Part shown: piece after piece, positions 35,199 to 44,043 of the stretch | Layout: each line of letters opens with the position of its first letter | Numbering within the stretch: the stretch's first letter is position 1 | Assembly (NCBI RefSeq): GCF_000282215.1 | Contig: NZ_AKJS01000105.1 | Span: forward strand, 1 to 64,000 | DNA: 64,000 nt | DNA from: Pseudomonas sp. GM21 | Lineage (GTDB): Bacteria; Pseudomonadota; Gammaproteobacteria; Pseudomonadales; Pseudomonadaceae | Direction of reading: 5' to 3' | Translations under genes and position numbers: made by a program | The notes under the pieces: generated by a model | The model's database searches: none | Seen by the model: the letters and a program-made list of their open reading frames with translations, nothing else | What the model was told of the DNA's origin: nothing

Positions 35199-36349
35199 AC
35201 GTTGGCTCCGGCAGGTGTCAGTTGTTTTTGCGCCATCTCCCGCAAGGCCCGCATCGATTCGGCGGATTCACGCTCGATACGCCGTTTGAGCAGCAGCTGA
35301 TTGGCAATGCGCATGCCAAAACCTTCGAACTGATAGTCCAGGGTGCGAATAAATTGCGTGCCGTTGCCTTCGGTCGCACATTCGTAAGTCACCACCAGCG
35401 ACAACCCGTGATCGCCCCGTGCCTGGGCACTCCAACGACGCCCCGGCAGGTATTCGTTGACCTCCCAACTCAAGTGTCCGTCGCGGCCGCCGGCCCTGAT
35501 GTCTTCCTCAAATCGTGAACCGGCGTGCAATGGGCCGCCCTGACCGTCAACCTTGAGTGAGGAGGGATGCCACTCCGGCCAACGGGTGACGGTGCTGGCG
35601 TAGGCGAGCACGTCAATCGGGTTTCCTGCGATAGCGATCTGGTGCTGCATGCGGGTCATGGGCGTTCTCGTCAGGGCCAGAGGGGCAGGGTCCGGTTCCC
35701 GGTAAAGGGTGCCGAACAGGTAATCCATCAGCGGAAGCACGATGTTGAAATTGCGTTCCTGCATCAGCTCGTTGCGGTGATGCAGCTCATGCAGACGGCG
35801 CATCTGGCGAATCCACGGCAAACGCGTGACCGGGTTGCCGGGCGGCAGGTGCTCGCAGGCATGAAACACTTCATAAGTCAGGTAGCCGAGGACCAGACAA
35901 CCGCTCACCAAGCCGGCGACGTTGCCATCAAAACGTTTAAGCAGCCACCAAAGGGGCAGGGCAATAACGGCGGTGTACACCACGATCAGCCAGGCTGGAA
36001 ACAGAATCACCCGCCAGTCCCGCGCACTGTCGTAAGTCATGTGGCCGGGTGCGAAAAAGCTGTGATGGTCGCCGGCATGGCGGGCATAGAACATCCGTGC
36101 GAAGCGCTTTTTGTGATGCCCCAGATGTCGATGCACCACGTACACGCCGAAGTTGAAGAACAACAGCGTGATTGGCACGGCCAGCCATTCCAGCGGCTTG
36201 ACCTGATGCACGGTGCTCCAGAATCCGCCGATGGTCAGCACCCCGAACACCAGCACAAAAGCGCCGTGCAACCATGGGTTGTAGAGGGGATGAATATCGG
36301 CGCGATAGCGGCTACGGAATGCCTGGGTGGTTTGCCTCACTGCGCTCAC
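35195..36349 (-). CDS. Sterol-desaturase/fatty-acid-hydroxylase fused to SRPBCC domain
   Basis: A 384-residue fusion. Residues about 25-220 are a membrane di-iron hydroxylase with about four hydrophobic segments and the histidine boxes HRHLGHH, HAGDHHSFF, HACEH and HELHHRNE. From about residue 235 an SRPBCC (START-like) lipid-binding domain begins (IAIAGNPIDVLAYASTVTRWPEWHP, shown in part) and runs to the end. Typical hydroxylases of this family lack that second domain. The arrangement suggests delivery of a hydrophobic substrate to the membrane active site. It shares a 4-base overlap with the propeller gene. Substrate unknown. Confidence 0.82.
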   Translation of the reverse strand: MSAVRQTTQAFRSRYRADIHPLYNPWLHGAFVLVFGVLTIGGFWSTVHQVKPLEWLAVPITLLFFNFGVYVVHRHLGHHKKRFARMFYARHAGDHHSFFAPGHMTYDSARDWRVILFPAWLIVVYTAVIALPLWWLLKRFDGNVAGLVSGCLVLGYLTYEVFHACEHLPPGNPVTRLPWIRQMRRLHELHHRNELMQERNFNIVLPLMDYLFGTLYREPDPAPLALTRTPMTRMQHQIAIAGNPIDVLAYASTVTRWPEWHPSSLKVDGQGGPLHAGSRFEEDIRAGGRDGHLSWEVNEYLPGRRWSAQARGDHGLSLVVTYECATEGNGTQFIRTLDYQFEGFGMRIANQLLLKRRIERESAESMRALREMAQKQLTPAGANV

Positions 36350-36439
36350 CTCTGGTTATTGTTATAGCCAGCAGATTAGCTGATCTCCCCGCAAAGACCT
36401 GCGGCAACTAGAGGACACAAGCGCCATGATCCGGTGTGT

Positions 36440-37303
36440 TCAGCTCAACGGGTTCCAGCGTTGCGACCAGTCTTCATCAGACTGGATCACCTCTCGCAAT
36501 AAATCGAATGCCCGTTGCAGAGTGACCGAGTCGCGATCGCGCGAGTACACCAGGTAGGTCGGATAGCTGAATTCCGGGGCCTTGGGCACGGGTTCCAGTA
36601 CACCGCTTTGCACATAACTCTGGACCACGCGCGTGCGGAAGTAACCACTACCGCCGTTTTCCAGGATGTACTGCAATCCGAGTGGGCCGAGGTTGAAACT
36701 CAACGCGGCTTTGGCTTTTTCCGGCAGGGCTGCATCGTGCTGGCGACGGAAACCCGCGCCCCAGTCGATGTACACGTAAGGATCGGGTTTGCCGACCAAT
36801 CGCACCAGCACCAGTTTTTCTTCCAGCACCTGCTCGACTTGCAGGCGTGGCCAGTATTCCGGCTGATAAACCAGCGCCGCATCGAGCACACCCAGCTCCA
36901 GTTGTCGCAAGAGGTGTTCGCCGTCGCGGATGTCCATGCGCAGGGCGTGGCTGGGAATTTTCTCGCGTAGTTCGCCGGCCCAGCGGAGCATCAACGGATT
37001 GCACAGGCTGACCTCGCCACCGATGTGCAGCACATCGCGGTAACCCTCGGGCAACGGCAAATCCCGACGCGCCGCTTCCCAGGTCTCGACCAGTTGATTG
37101 GCGTACACCACGAAGGCTTCGCCATTGGGCGTCAGACGCGCGCCGGCGCGGTTGCGCACGAACAGCGTGCTGCCGAGATGGCTTTCAAGTTTCTGCACGC
37201 GAGCGGTGATCGCGGTTTGGGTGACATGAAGCTTGTCGGCCGCTGCTGCCAGGCTGCCGTGGCGGACGATTTCCAGAAAGGTGCGGGCGAGGTCGATGTC
37301 CAT
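36440..37303 (-). CDS. LysR-family transcriptional regulator
   Basis: A 287-residue regulator. The winged helix occupies residues 1-60 (LARTFLEIVRHGSLAAAADK; VQKLESHLGSTLFVRNRAG). The effector domain follows (LHIGGEVSLCNPLMLRWAGEL). It is on the same strand as its neighbours: 54 bases after the HoxX-like gene and 90 bases before the hydroxylase fusion. It could therefore regulate either set, or be co-transcribed with the HoxX-like gene. There is no divergent gene to indicate the target. Confidence 0.85.
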   Translation of the reverse strand: MDIDLARTFLEIVRHGSLAAAADKLHVTQTAITARVQKLESHLGSTLFVRNRAGARLTPNGEAFVVYANQLVETWEAARRDLPLPEGYRDVLHIGGEVSLCNPLMLRWAGELREKIPSHALRMDIRDGEHLLRQLELGVLDAALVYQPEYWPRLQVEQVLEEKLVLVRLVGKPDPYVYIDWGAGFRRQHDAALPEKAKAALSFNLGPLGLQYILENGGSGYFRTRVVQSYVQSGVLEPVPKAPEFSYPTYLVYSRDRDSVTLQRAFDLLREVIQSDEDWSQRWNPLS

Positions 37304-37357
37304 GGGAAAGCCGGTGCGGGAAGTGACGGCATTGTAAACGGATACGCGATGGTCAGC

Positions 37358-39088
37358 TTAGGTAGCCGCTACCGAAGGCTGAGACTGGCTGCGCAGCTGT
37401 GCCCACTGCGCCACCAATCGCACCGGTGTCTCATACGGTTTGCGCTTGAAGACAAAGTTACGGCACTTCTCGGCGAACTGTTTGCGATTGCGCACCATGT
37501 CCCGTTCCATCTCCGCCAACTCGGCGTCTCTGCATTGCTGCATGAGACGGGTATCGGGTCGATGCTTGCGCTCTCGCACAGCGGCGTACGCCGGGTCGGT
37601 CAACGCGTCGCTCGCCCGTTGCAATAACCACACGCCAAACGCTTGCGGGGAATGTGGACCGATTTCCTGGACCATGCCCCATTGCATTGCCTGGATGGCG
37701 CTGATCGGCAGGCACTCCTCGGTGAGTTTTTCCGCCATCTGCCGGCCGACGGCGCGGGGCAGGCTGTAGGTCCAGTATTCAGAGCCGTACAACCCCATGG
37801 TTTTGTAATGCGAGTTGAGTACGATGTCCGCGCGGGCGAAGACTATGTCAGCAGCCAGCGCCAGCATCACGCCGCCGGCTCCGGCACTACCGGTCAGGCC
37901 GCTGATTACCAATTGCCGGGCGCTGAGTAACTCCTGACAGACGTCGTCGATCGCTTGGATATTGGCCCAGGCCTCCTGCTCCGGAACCGTGGCGGCCTGG
38001 ATCACGTTGAGGTCCACGCCGTTGGAGAAACTGCCGCGCCCCCCCTTAATCAACAGCACTTGGGTGTCGCGGGACTTGGCCCATTGCAGCGAGGCCATCA
38101 GGCGCCGGCATTGTTCAGTGCTCATGGAGCCGTTATAAAACTCGAAAGTCAGCTCGCCGACATGCCCGCATTCTCGATAGCGGATCGGTTGATAGGTTTG
38201 AGTGTTGTATGGGGTTGAGCTGATTGATCCGTCGAGTCTGGGCACATCACGCAACTTTTCGGCGAGGACATGCCGGGCGGGGCGTTTGAAGGTTTCTTCG
38301 CCGAGTCGGGGTTTGCTTCGCAACGAGCCGATCCACACACTGCTATCCCCGGTGGCGACCAGCACTGCTTCGTCGAGCACCGCCAGAATCTCCCCAGGTG
38401 TGCCGCTACGTGAATCCAGATGGGCGTCGTACACGTAGTACTGACCACTTGCCAGGCTTGCCAAAACACCGGGCTGTCCGTCGGCGGCGTCGATGCAGCG
38501 TTTGATGAAACGCGAGCAGTCGTGCCAACCGAAGGTCCGATCATCCTGCTTCATGTTCGGCTGCAAGCGGCCCAATACAGCGGGATTTTTATAATCCACC
38601 GATACGGGCACGAAACCGTTGGTGAATTTGTCCACGACATCGCGAATGCAATGGATCGCCGCATCGCTGACCGGGCCGTTGTACAACTCGGATTTGCGCA
38701 GGCCCTGGGGCAGGTTGAATTCGCAGGTAGACCAGACCGGCCCGGCGTCCATTTCTTCCACCGCTTGCAGCGCGGTGACGCCCCAGCGGTCTAGCTTACC
38801 GATAATGGCCCAGTCCAGTGCGCTGGCGCCACGGTCACCAACAATGCCCGGATGAATAATCACAACGGGTCGTTCCGCGTTGTTCCACACGTGCTGCGGC
38901 ACCCGGTCCTTGAGAAACGGGCAGATCACCAGATCGGCGCCAGACTGCTCAATCTGCTCGCAGACTGATTTTTCATCGGTGAACAGCACGACACTGGGGC
39001 AATGCCCCCACTGGCGTAACTCCAGCCAAGCCCGTTGGCTCAGGCCATTGAACGCCGAACACAACAAAATAATGTTGAGAGGTCGCAT
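37358..39088 (-). CDS. HoxX-like hydrogenase-maturation homologue (formyltransferase + crotonase)
   Basis: A 576-residue two-domain protein. Residues about 1-260 are a formyltransferase-type domain (HPGIVGDRGASALDWAI). Residues about 300-500 are a crotonase/enoyl-CoA-hydratase fold (LIKGGRGSFSNGVDLN; GSAGAGGVMLALAADIVFA) with NSHYKTMGLYGSEYWTY, a hallmark of HoxX. HoxX makes CO from a formyl-tetrahydrofolate donor via formyl-CoA for [NiFe]-hydrogenase assembly under oxygen. No hydrogenase subunit or hyp gene is near it. AAGGAAGAG sets the ATG at 39088. Family is secure; a role in CO delivery or formyl transfer outside hydrogenase biology is open. Confidence 0.83.
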   Translation of the reverse strand: MRPLNIILLCSAFNGLSQRAWLELRQWGHCPSVVLFTDEKSVCEQIEQSGADLVICPFLKDRVPQHVWNNAERPVVIIHPGIVGDRGASALDWAIIGKLDRWGVTALQAVEEMDAGPVWSTCEFNLPQGLRKSELYNGPVSDAAIHCIRDVVDKFTNGFVPVSVDYKNPAVLGRLQPNMKQDDRTFGWHDCSRFIKRCIDAADGQPGVLASLASGQYYVYDAHLDSRSGTPGEILAVLDEAVLVATGDSSVWIGSLRSKPRLGEETFKRPARHVLAEKLRDVPRLDGSISSTPYNTQTYQPIRYRECGHVGELTFEFYNGSMSTEQCRRLMASLQWAKSRDTQVLLIKGGRGSFSNGVDLNVIQAATVPEQEAWANIQAIDDVCQELLSARQLVISGLTGSAGAGGVMLALAADIVFARADIVLNSHYKTMGLYGSEYWTYSLPRAVGRQMAEKLTEECLPISAIQAMQWGMVQEIGPHSPQAFGVWLLQRASDALTDPAYAAVRERKHRPDTRLMQQCRDAELAEMERDMVRNRKQFAEKCRNFVFKRKPYETPVRLVAQWAQLRSQSQPSVAAT

Positions 39089-39271
39089 GTTTGACTCTTC
39101 CTTGAGAATGTTCAGCCATCGGCCTCGAATCAGCCGTCCATGGCGTTCGATGCAGCGCGCCATTCCCGCTGCTTGTTTGTTACCTGGAAGAGTAAAACTA
39201 GAGTGCTTGCACTGGCGCCTGTAAGAACTGACAGTTCTTTAGAACTGTTTGCGATGTCAGGGTGGCAAACA

Positions 39272-39357
39272 ACTGTGGGAGCGAGCCTGCTCGCGATGGT
39301 GTGTCAGTCAACATCAATGTTGAATCTCAGACCGCTATCGCGAGCAGGGCCCACAGA
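39272..39357. repeat. REP-type element upstream of the HoxX-like gene
   Basis: CTGTGGGAGCGAGCCTGCTC (39272-39291) faces CGCGAGCAGGGCCCACAG; the right arm has lost the central CTCGCTC bases. A further inner pairing AACATCAATGTTG lies near 39310. The 297-base gap around it holds no gene; the rest is presumably the promoter of the HoxX-like gene. Confidence 0.6.
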
Positions 39358-39385
39358 GGATTGCCGATGTAGGCGAGGTCATTGA

Positions 39386-41344
39386 TCAAAACGCAAAACA
39401 CGAACAGCCAAACGCTCCCCAAAATCCCTGGAAGTCACTGACTGGCGCTGGCGATAGTCGCGCCCGCTCATGGCTGTGCGCATGTACCGCGCAGGCACCA
39501 ACACACTGGTGCACCTGCGCTGTCATCGGCGTCAGATGTTTCCAGTGTCCCGGCACCTTGGCGACCGGTGACCACTCAGGCACCACAGGAATGGGCGCAG
39601 GCCCAAGTTTTTCGAACTCACTGGTGGCATGCACAATTTTGCCGTCGACAATGGTCAGCACCGACTCGATCCATTTGATCGCCTCATCTTCGATGTGGAA
39701 ATAGTCTGCCGACAGCGCGATCAAATCCGCCAATTGCCCGACTTTGATTTGACCCTTCTTGCCTTGTTCCGAAGAGAACCAGGCGCTGCCATGGGTGAAC
39801 AGTTCGAGCGCCGTATCGCGGCTCAGGCCTTGCGGGTACAGCTCCAATCCGCCGACGGTGCGGCCGCTGACCAGCCAATACATCGAGGTCCAGGGGTTGT
39901 AGCTGGAAACGCGCGTGGCGTCGGTGCCGGCGCCGACCGGAATTCCTTCGGCCAACATGCGCGCAATCGGAGGCGTATGTTCCGCCGCCTTGGCGCCATA
40001 ACGGTCGACGAAGTATTCACCCTGGAACGCCATGCGGTCCTGAATCGCAATGCCACCGCCCAAGGCTTTTACCCGTTCGATGTTCTGCGGCGTAATGGTT
40101 TCGGCATGGTCGAAAAACCATGGCAGACCATTAAACGGAATGTCGCGATTAACCTTCTCGAACACGTCGAGCATGCGGCTGATGGATTCGTTGTACGTCG
40201 CGTGCAAACGGAACGGCCAGCGCTGTTCCACCAGATGCCGGACCACCGGTTCCAGCTCCTGCTCCATGGTTTGTGGCAAGTCCGGGCGCGGTTCGAGGAA
40301 GTCTTCGAAATCCGCCGCCGAGAACACCAGCATTTCCCCGGCGCCGTTGTGCCGCAGGAAATCGTCACCCTGGCCGTAGTGAGAAGTGCTGGTCCAGTTT
40401 TTGAAGTCGGTCAGCTCCTCCTTGGGTTTCTGGGTGAACAGGTTGTAGGCGATGCGCACCGTGAGTTGTTGGTCTTTGGCCAGTTGCTGGATGACGTGAT
40501 AGTCGTCGGGATAGTTCTGATAACCGCCGCCGGCATCGATGGCACTGGTGATGCCAAGGCGATTGAGTTCGCGCATGAACTGGCGGGTCGAATTGACCTG
40601 ATACTCCAGCGGTAATTTGGGCCCCTTGGCGAGGGTCGAGTAGAGAATCATCGCGTTCGGCCGGGCGATCAGCATGCCGGTGGGATCGCCATTGGCATCG
40701 CGCTGGATTTCGCCACCGGGCGGGTTCGGCGTGTCGCGGGTGTAGCCGACCACTCTCAGTGCCGCGCGGTTGAGCAGGGCGCGGTCGTAGAGGTGCAGGA
40801 CGAACACCGGGGTGTCCGGCGCCGCTTTGTTCAGTTCATCAAGGGTTGGCAGACGTTTTTCGGCAAACTGGAACTCGTTCCAGCCACCGACCACCCGCAC
40901 CCATTGCGGCGTGGGGGTGCGATCGGCCTGGTCCTTGAGCATGCGCAAGGCATCGACCAGTGACGGCACGCCTTCCCAGCGCAGCTCGAGGTTGTAATTG
41001 AGGCCGCCCCGGATCAAATGCAGGTGCGAGTCATTGAGGCCGGGAATCACCGTGCGACCGTGCAGATCGACGATTTGCGTGCCGGGGCCTTGCAGGGCCA
41101 TGGCCTGGGCATCGCTGCCGACCACGACAAATCGTCCGTCCTTGATTGCGACAGCGCTGGCCTGGGGCTTTTTTCGATCAACGGTGTGCAGGCGTCCGTT
41201 GTACAGAATGAGGTCGGCCGGAGTATCGGGCATGGTTTTACTCCCTGCGAATAGCGGGCTGATCCAGGCACCGACAGCACCTGCCGAAAGGCCTTGCAGT
41301 ACACGTCGGCGGTTGAAACCGTCAGGGGCATCAGGTGGGCTCAT
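39386..41344 (-). CDS. Tat-exported amidohydrolase (YtcJ-like)
   Basis: A 652-residue hydrolase. Near the N-terminus NRRRVLQGLSAGAVGAW is a Tat-type signal (RRRVL plus hydrophobic stretch), so the folded metalloenzyme is exported. The amidohydrolase motifs are TVIPGLNDSHLHLIRGG, RLHATYNESISRM, FDHAETI and PVGAGTDATRVSSYNP. The C-terminal 50 residues after VPEWSPVAKVPGHW contain several cysteines and histidines (HQCVGACAVHAHSHERA) and look like an added tail. I chose the ATG at 41344 to keep the Tat motif near the start. Substrate unknown. Confidence 0.82.
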   Translation of the reverse strand: MSPPDAPDGFNRRRVLQGLSAGAVGAWISPLFAGSKTMPDTPADLILYNGRLHTVDRKKPQASAVAIKDGRFVVVGSDAQAMALQGPGTQIVDLHGRTVIPGLNDSHLHLIRGGLNYNLELRWEGVPSLVDALRMLKDQADRTPTPQWVRVVGGWNEFQFAEKRLPTLDELNKAAPDTPVFVLHLYDRALLNRAALRVVGYTRDTPNPPGGEIQRDANGDPTGMLIARPNAMILYSTLAKGPKLPLEYQVNSTRQFMRELNRLGITSAIDAGGGYQNYPDDYHVIQQLAKDQQLTVRIAYNLFTQKPKEELTDFKNWTSTSHYGQGDDFLRHNGAGEMLVFSAADFEDFLEPRPDLPQTMEQELEPVVRHLVEQRWPFRLHATYNESISRMLDVFEKVNRDIPFNGLPWFFDHAETITPQNIERVKALGGGIAIQDRMAFQGEYFVDRYGAKAAEHTPPIARMLAEGIPVGAGTDATRVSSYNPWTSMYWLVSGRTVGGLELYPQGLSRDTALELFTHGSAWFSSEQGKKGQIKVGQLADLIALSADYFHIEDEAIKWIESVLTIVDGKIVHATSEFEKLGPAPIPVVPEWSPVAKVPGHWKHLTPMTAQVHQCVGACAVHAHSHERARLSPAPVSDFQGFWGAFGCSCFAF

Positions 41345-41456
41345 GGCCGTGCTCCACGCAAAATAAGTCGGGGGCAAACAGCCGATCCCTGATGGATGCG
41401 GCCAGAAGGAATATAGACGGTGAATCCGCAGCGGGGCGTTTTCCAGGGATCGAAAA

Positions 41457-41490
41457 CGACGAATCCCGCCACAAGGGGCGGGATTCGTTG
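41457..41490 (-). terminator. Hairpin terminator after the SCP2 gene
   Basis: CGAATCCCGCC (41460-41470) pairs with GGCGGGATTCG (41477-41487) over 11 bp. Read on the minus strand the stem is followed by TCGTTTTCG, a modest U-run. It lies about 40 bases after the SCP2 stop. Confidence 0.6.
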
Positions 41491-41528
41491 ATAGCCAGAC
41501 AGGTTCCCGAAGGTCGGAAACCGCCGTC

Positions 41529-41843
41529 TTAGCTTGGGAACAGCTCGGACAGTTTCATCGCCAGCATCATGTCGCCTTCAGCGCGCAGTTTGCCGCCCAT
41601 GAACGCTTGCATGCCGTCGGTCGAACCGTCAACGATGCCTTGCAGGGTTTCGCCGTCCATCACCAGAGTGACCTGTGCGTCCGGGTTTTCGCCTTCTTGC
41701 AGCTCGCAGGTGCTGTCTTTGACGATCAGCGAGAAGTTCTTGGTGTCGTCGATGCGGAAACCGAAAACCAGGTCCAGACCGGCAGCAGCGGCTGGGTTGA
41801 ACTTGGCTTTCATTGCTTGTACGGCATCAGCTACGGAGGTCAT
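41529..41843 (-). CDS. SCP2 sterol-carrier-domain protein
   Basis: A 104-residue protein consisting of one SCP2 domain: FNPAAAAGLDLVFGFRIDD, then a core of alternating strands, and the C-terminal DGMQAFMGGKLRAEGDMMLA that closes the lipid-binding tunnel in this family. It has no signal peptide. SCP2 proteins bind fatty acyl-CoAs and other lipids. It is followed by a terminator and preceded by a histidine-phosphatase gene on the same strand with a 78-base gap. Confidence 0.88.
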   Translation of the reverse strand: MTSVADAVQAMKAKFNPAAAAGLDLVFGFRIDDTKNFSLIVKDSTCELQEGENPDAQVTLVMDGETLQGIVDGSTDGMQAFMGGKLRAEGDMMLAMKLSELFPS

Positions 41844-41921
41844 GGTTTGATCCTTTTTCTGGTAATTAGAGCAGGGTAATTAGAGCTGGGTGATTACAGC
41901 AAGGGTCACAATATTCCGGAC

Positions 41922-42632
41922 TCAGCGAAACGTGATGAGATCCGGGGTCTTCAACAGTTGCAGGTGGGCGTGACTGTTGAAGGAAGCCAGTGCCACCTCG
42001 CGACCACGGAACTTCAGGTGGTTGAGTGAGGTGTTGACGATTTGCCAGTTCAGCTCAAAGGCCTGCCTGGCAGGTATTTGTGTAATGAGATGAAGCAGGG
42101 CGGTGATGGTGCCGCCGGAGGTAAACACGGCGATTTTCTGGTGACTGTCGGCACATTCCAGGATTCGTTGCAGGCCGCCTTGCACGCGTTCGACAAAACC
42201 CAGCCAGCTTTCCAGGCCAGGTGTGTCATAGGTGCCGGACAGCCAGCGTTCGATGATCAGGGCAAAGATGCGCTGGAATTCGGCGCGGTTTTGCGCGGCA
42301 TTGCGCAGGATGTCCAGGGCCTCGGGTTCATCGTCCAGCATGGCCGGCAACAGCGCGCGGATCACCGCGTCGGCGTCGAACTCATTGAAGGCACTATCGA
42401 TTTCCAGGGGCGGTGCCGGCAAGCCTGCGGCGGCATACTGCTCCAATGCGCTATTGGCGGTATGTTGCTGGCGGCGCAGGTCACCCGAGAGGCAGCGATC
42501 GAAGCCGATACCCAGCCCGGCCAGATGCTGGCCAAGGATTTCTGCCTGGCGAATACCGGTCGGCGACAGGACGTCATAGTCGTCTGCACCAAAGGAGGCC
42601 TGGCCATGTCGAATCAAGTAGATGCTGCCCAC
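41922..42632 (-). CDS. Histidine phosphatase (phosphoglycerate-mutase superfamily)
   Basis: A 236-residue cytoplasmic enzyme. The phospho-histidine motif is LIRHGQAS, close to the N-terminus; the second catalytic histidine region is AVFTSGGTITALLHLI, with the expected glycine-rich turn but a leucine-rich continuation. Substrate in this superfamily cannot be told from sequence. The GTG at 42632 places the RHG motif at the usual distance from the start; an upstream TTG at 42695 would add 21 unconserved residues. Probably co-transcribed with the SCP2 gene. Confidence 0.75.
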   Translation of the reverse strand: MGSIYLIRHGQASFGADDYDVLSPTGIRQAEILGQHLAGLGIGFDRCLSGDLRRQQHTANSALEQYAAAGLPAPPLEIDSAFNEFDADAVIRALLPAMLDDEPEALDILRNAAQNRAEFQRIFALIIERWLSGTYDTPGLESWLGFVERVQGGLQRILECADSHQKIAVFTSGGTITALLHLITQIPARQAFELNWQIVNTSLNHLKFRGREVALASFNSHAHLQLLKTPDLITFR

Positions 42633-42835
42633 GTCCGCGTCGTCCCGGTACGTTGAAGGTTTGGCGAGGTTATGAGGATGGCAGTGAGCTGTCAATGAAA
42701 AAACATACGCTTGTTTGAAATGCCCGCTACAGGGCTGTTGCCAGAGGTTTCACGGCTGGTCGCCGGGCTGGCGCATGGGTATGCTGAACACATCCCGCGC
42801 GTGTTTAAGCCGCGCATCGTAATGAAGGAGTCACT

Positions 42836-43858
42836 GTGGAGTTTTTGTCCGAATACGCCAGTTTTCTGGCCAAGACCGTGACACTGGTGATCGCCATTCT
42901 GGTGGTCCTGGCCAGTTTTGCGGCGTTGCGCAGCAAAGGTCGACGCAAGTCGGCCGGTCAATTGCAGGTCAGCAAACTTAATGATTTCTACAAAGGGCTG
43001 CGTGAACGCCTGGAGCAGACCTTGCTCGACAAGGACCAGCTGAAGGCCTTGCGCAAGTCCCAGGCTAAATCCGAGAAAAAGCAAAAGAAAACCCCCGAGG
43101 CCAAACAACGCGTGTTTGTGCTGGACTTCGATGGCGACATCAAAGCCTCAGCCACCGAGAACCTGCGCCACGAAATTACTGCGCTGCTGACGCTTGCCAC
43201 GCCCAAGGATGAAGTAGTACTGCGTCTGGAAAGCGGTGGCGGCATGGTTCACAGCTACGGCCTGGCGTCCTCGCAATTGGCGCGCATCCGCAATGCTGGC
43301 GTGCCGTTGACCATCTGCATCGACAAGGTCGCGGCCAGCGGCGGCTACATGATGGCGTGCATCGGCGAGAAGATCATCAGCGCGCCGTTCGCGATCCTCG
43401 GCTCGATTGGCGTGGTGGCGCAACTGCCCAACGTCAATCGCTTGCTGAAAAAACACGACATCGATTTCGAAGTGCTGACGGCCGGCGAATACAAACGCAC
43501 CCTGACCGTGTTTGGCGAAAACACCGAAAAGGGGCGTGAGAAGTTCCAGGAAGACCTGGACATTACCCATCAACTGTTCAAGAACTTCGTCGCGCGTTAT
43601 CGCCCGCAACTGGCCATCGATGATGTAGCCACGGGTGAAGTCTGGCTCGGTGTCGCAGCCCTCGATAAGCAACTGGTCGACGAACTCAAGACCAGCGATG
43701 AATACCTCGCCGAACGGGCAAAAAATGCCGAGCTCTTTCACCTGCACTACGCGGAACGAAAAAGCCTGCAAGAGCGTATTGGCATGGCGGCCAGCGGTTC
43801 GGTCGATCGTGTATTGCTGACTTGGTGGAGCCGATTGACCCAGCAACGCTTCTGGTAA
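42836..43858 (+). CDS. sohB: SohB-type inner-membrane S49 peptidase
   Basis: A 340-residue protein with an N-terminal membrane segment (VTLVIAILVVLASFAAL) and a charged linker (KAKSEKKQKKTPEA-type). The S49 peptidase domain follows: KVAASGGYMMACIG holds the nucleophilic serine and GEYKRTLTVFGENTEKG the general-base lysine. Length and architecture fit SohB, a signal-peptide-peptidase relative acting in the envelope. A GTG start at 42836 is supported by AAGGAG 7 nt upstream. A strong terminator follows the stop. Confidence 0.88.
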   Translation: MEFLSEYASFLAKTVTLVIAILVVLASFAALRSKGRRKSAGQLQVSKLNDFYKGLRERLEQTLLDKDQLKALRKSQAKSEKKQKKTPEAKQRVFVLDFDGDIKASATENLRHEITALLTLATPKDEVVLRLESGGGMVHSYGLASSQLARIRNAGVPLTICIDKVAASGGYMMACIGEKIISAPFAILGSIGVVAQLPNVNRLLKKHDIDFEVLTAGEYKRTLTVFGENTEKGREKFQEDLDITHQLFKNFVARYRPQLAIDDVATGEVWLGVAALDKQLVDELKTSDEYLAERAKNAELFHLHYAERKSLQERIGMAASGSVDRVLLTWWSRLTQQRFW

Positions 43859-43887
43859 TCGCCAGCGCGACATCGTGTTGAAGAAGA

Positions 43888-43915
43888 AACCGGGACTTAT
43901 GTCCCGGTTTTTTTT
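43888..43915 (+). terminator. Rho-independent terminator of sohB
   Basis: AACCGGGAC (43888-43896) pairs with GTCCCGGTT (43901-43909) around TTAT, and a run of T follows (43908-43915). Confidence 0.92.
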
Positions 43916-44043
43916 CGCCCGGATTCGCCCACATTCCCTTATGAAAAGGCGAAACTTCCTAAGTCTGCTGTCGACCCGATCCTGCATTCGAGTGAATGGC
44001 AACTGGTTAGGGTGATGTTCCAAATGCTCGCAATGGAATGCAC

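Noticed and set aside
41922..42695. Longer histidine-phosphatase start at 42695
   Set aside because: TTG start with no ribosome-binding site and no homology in the added residues; GTG at 42632 preferred.
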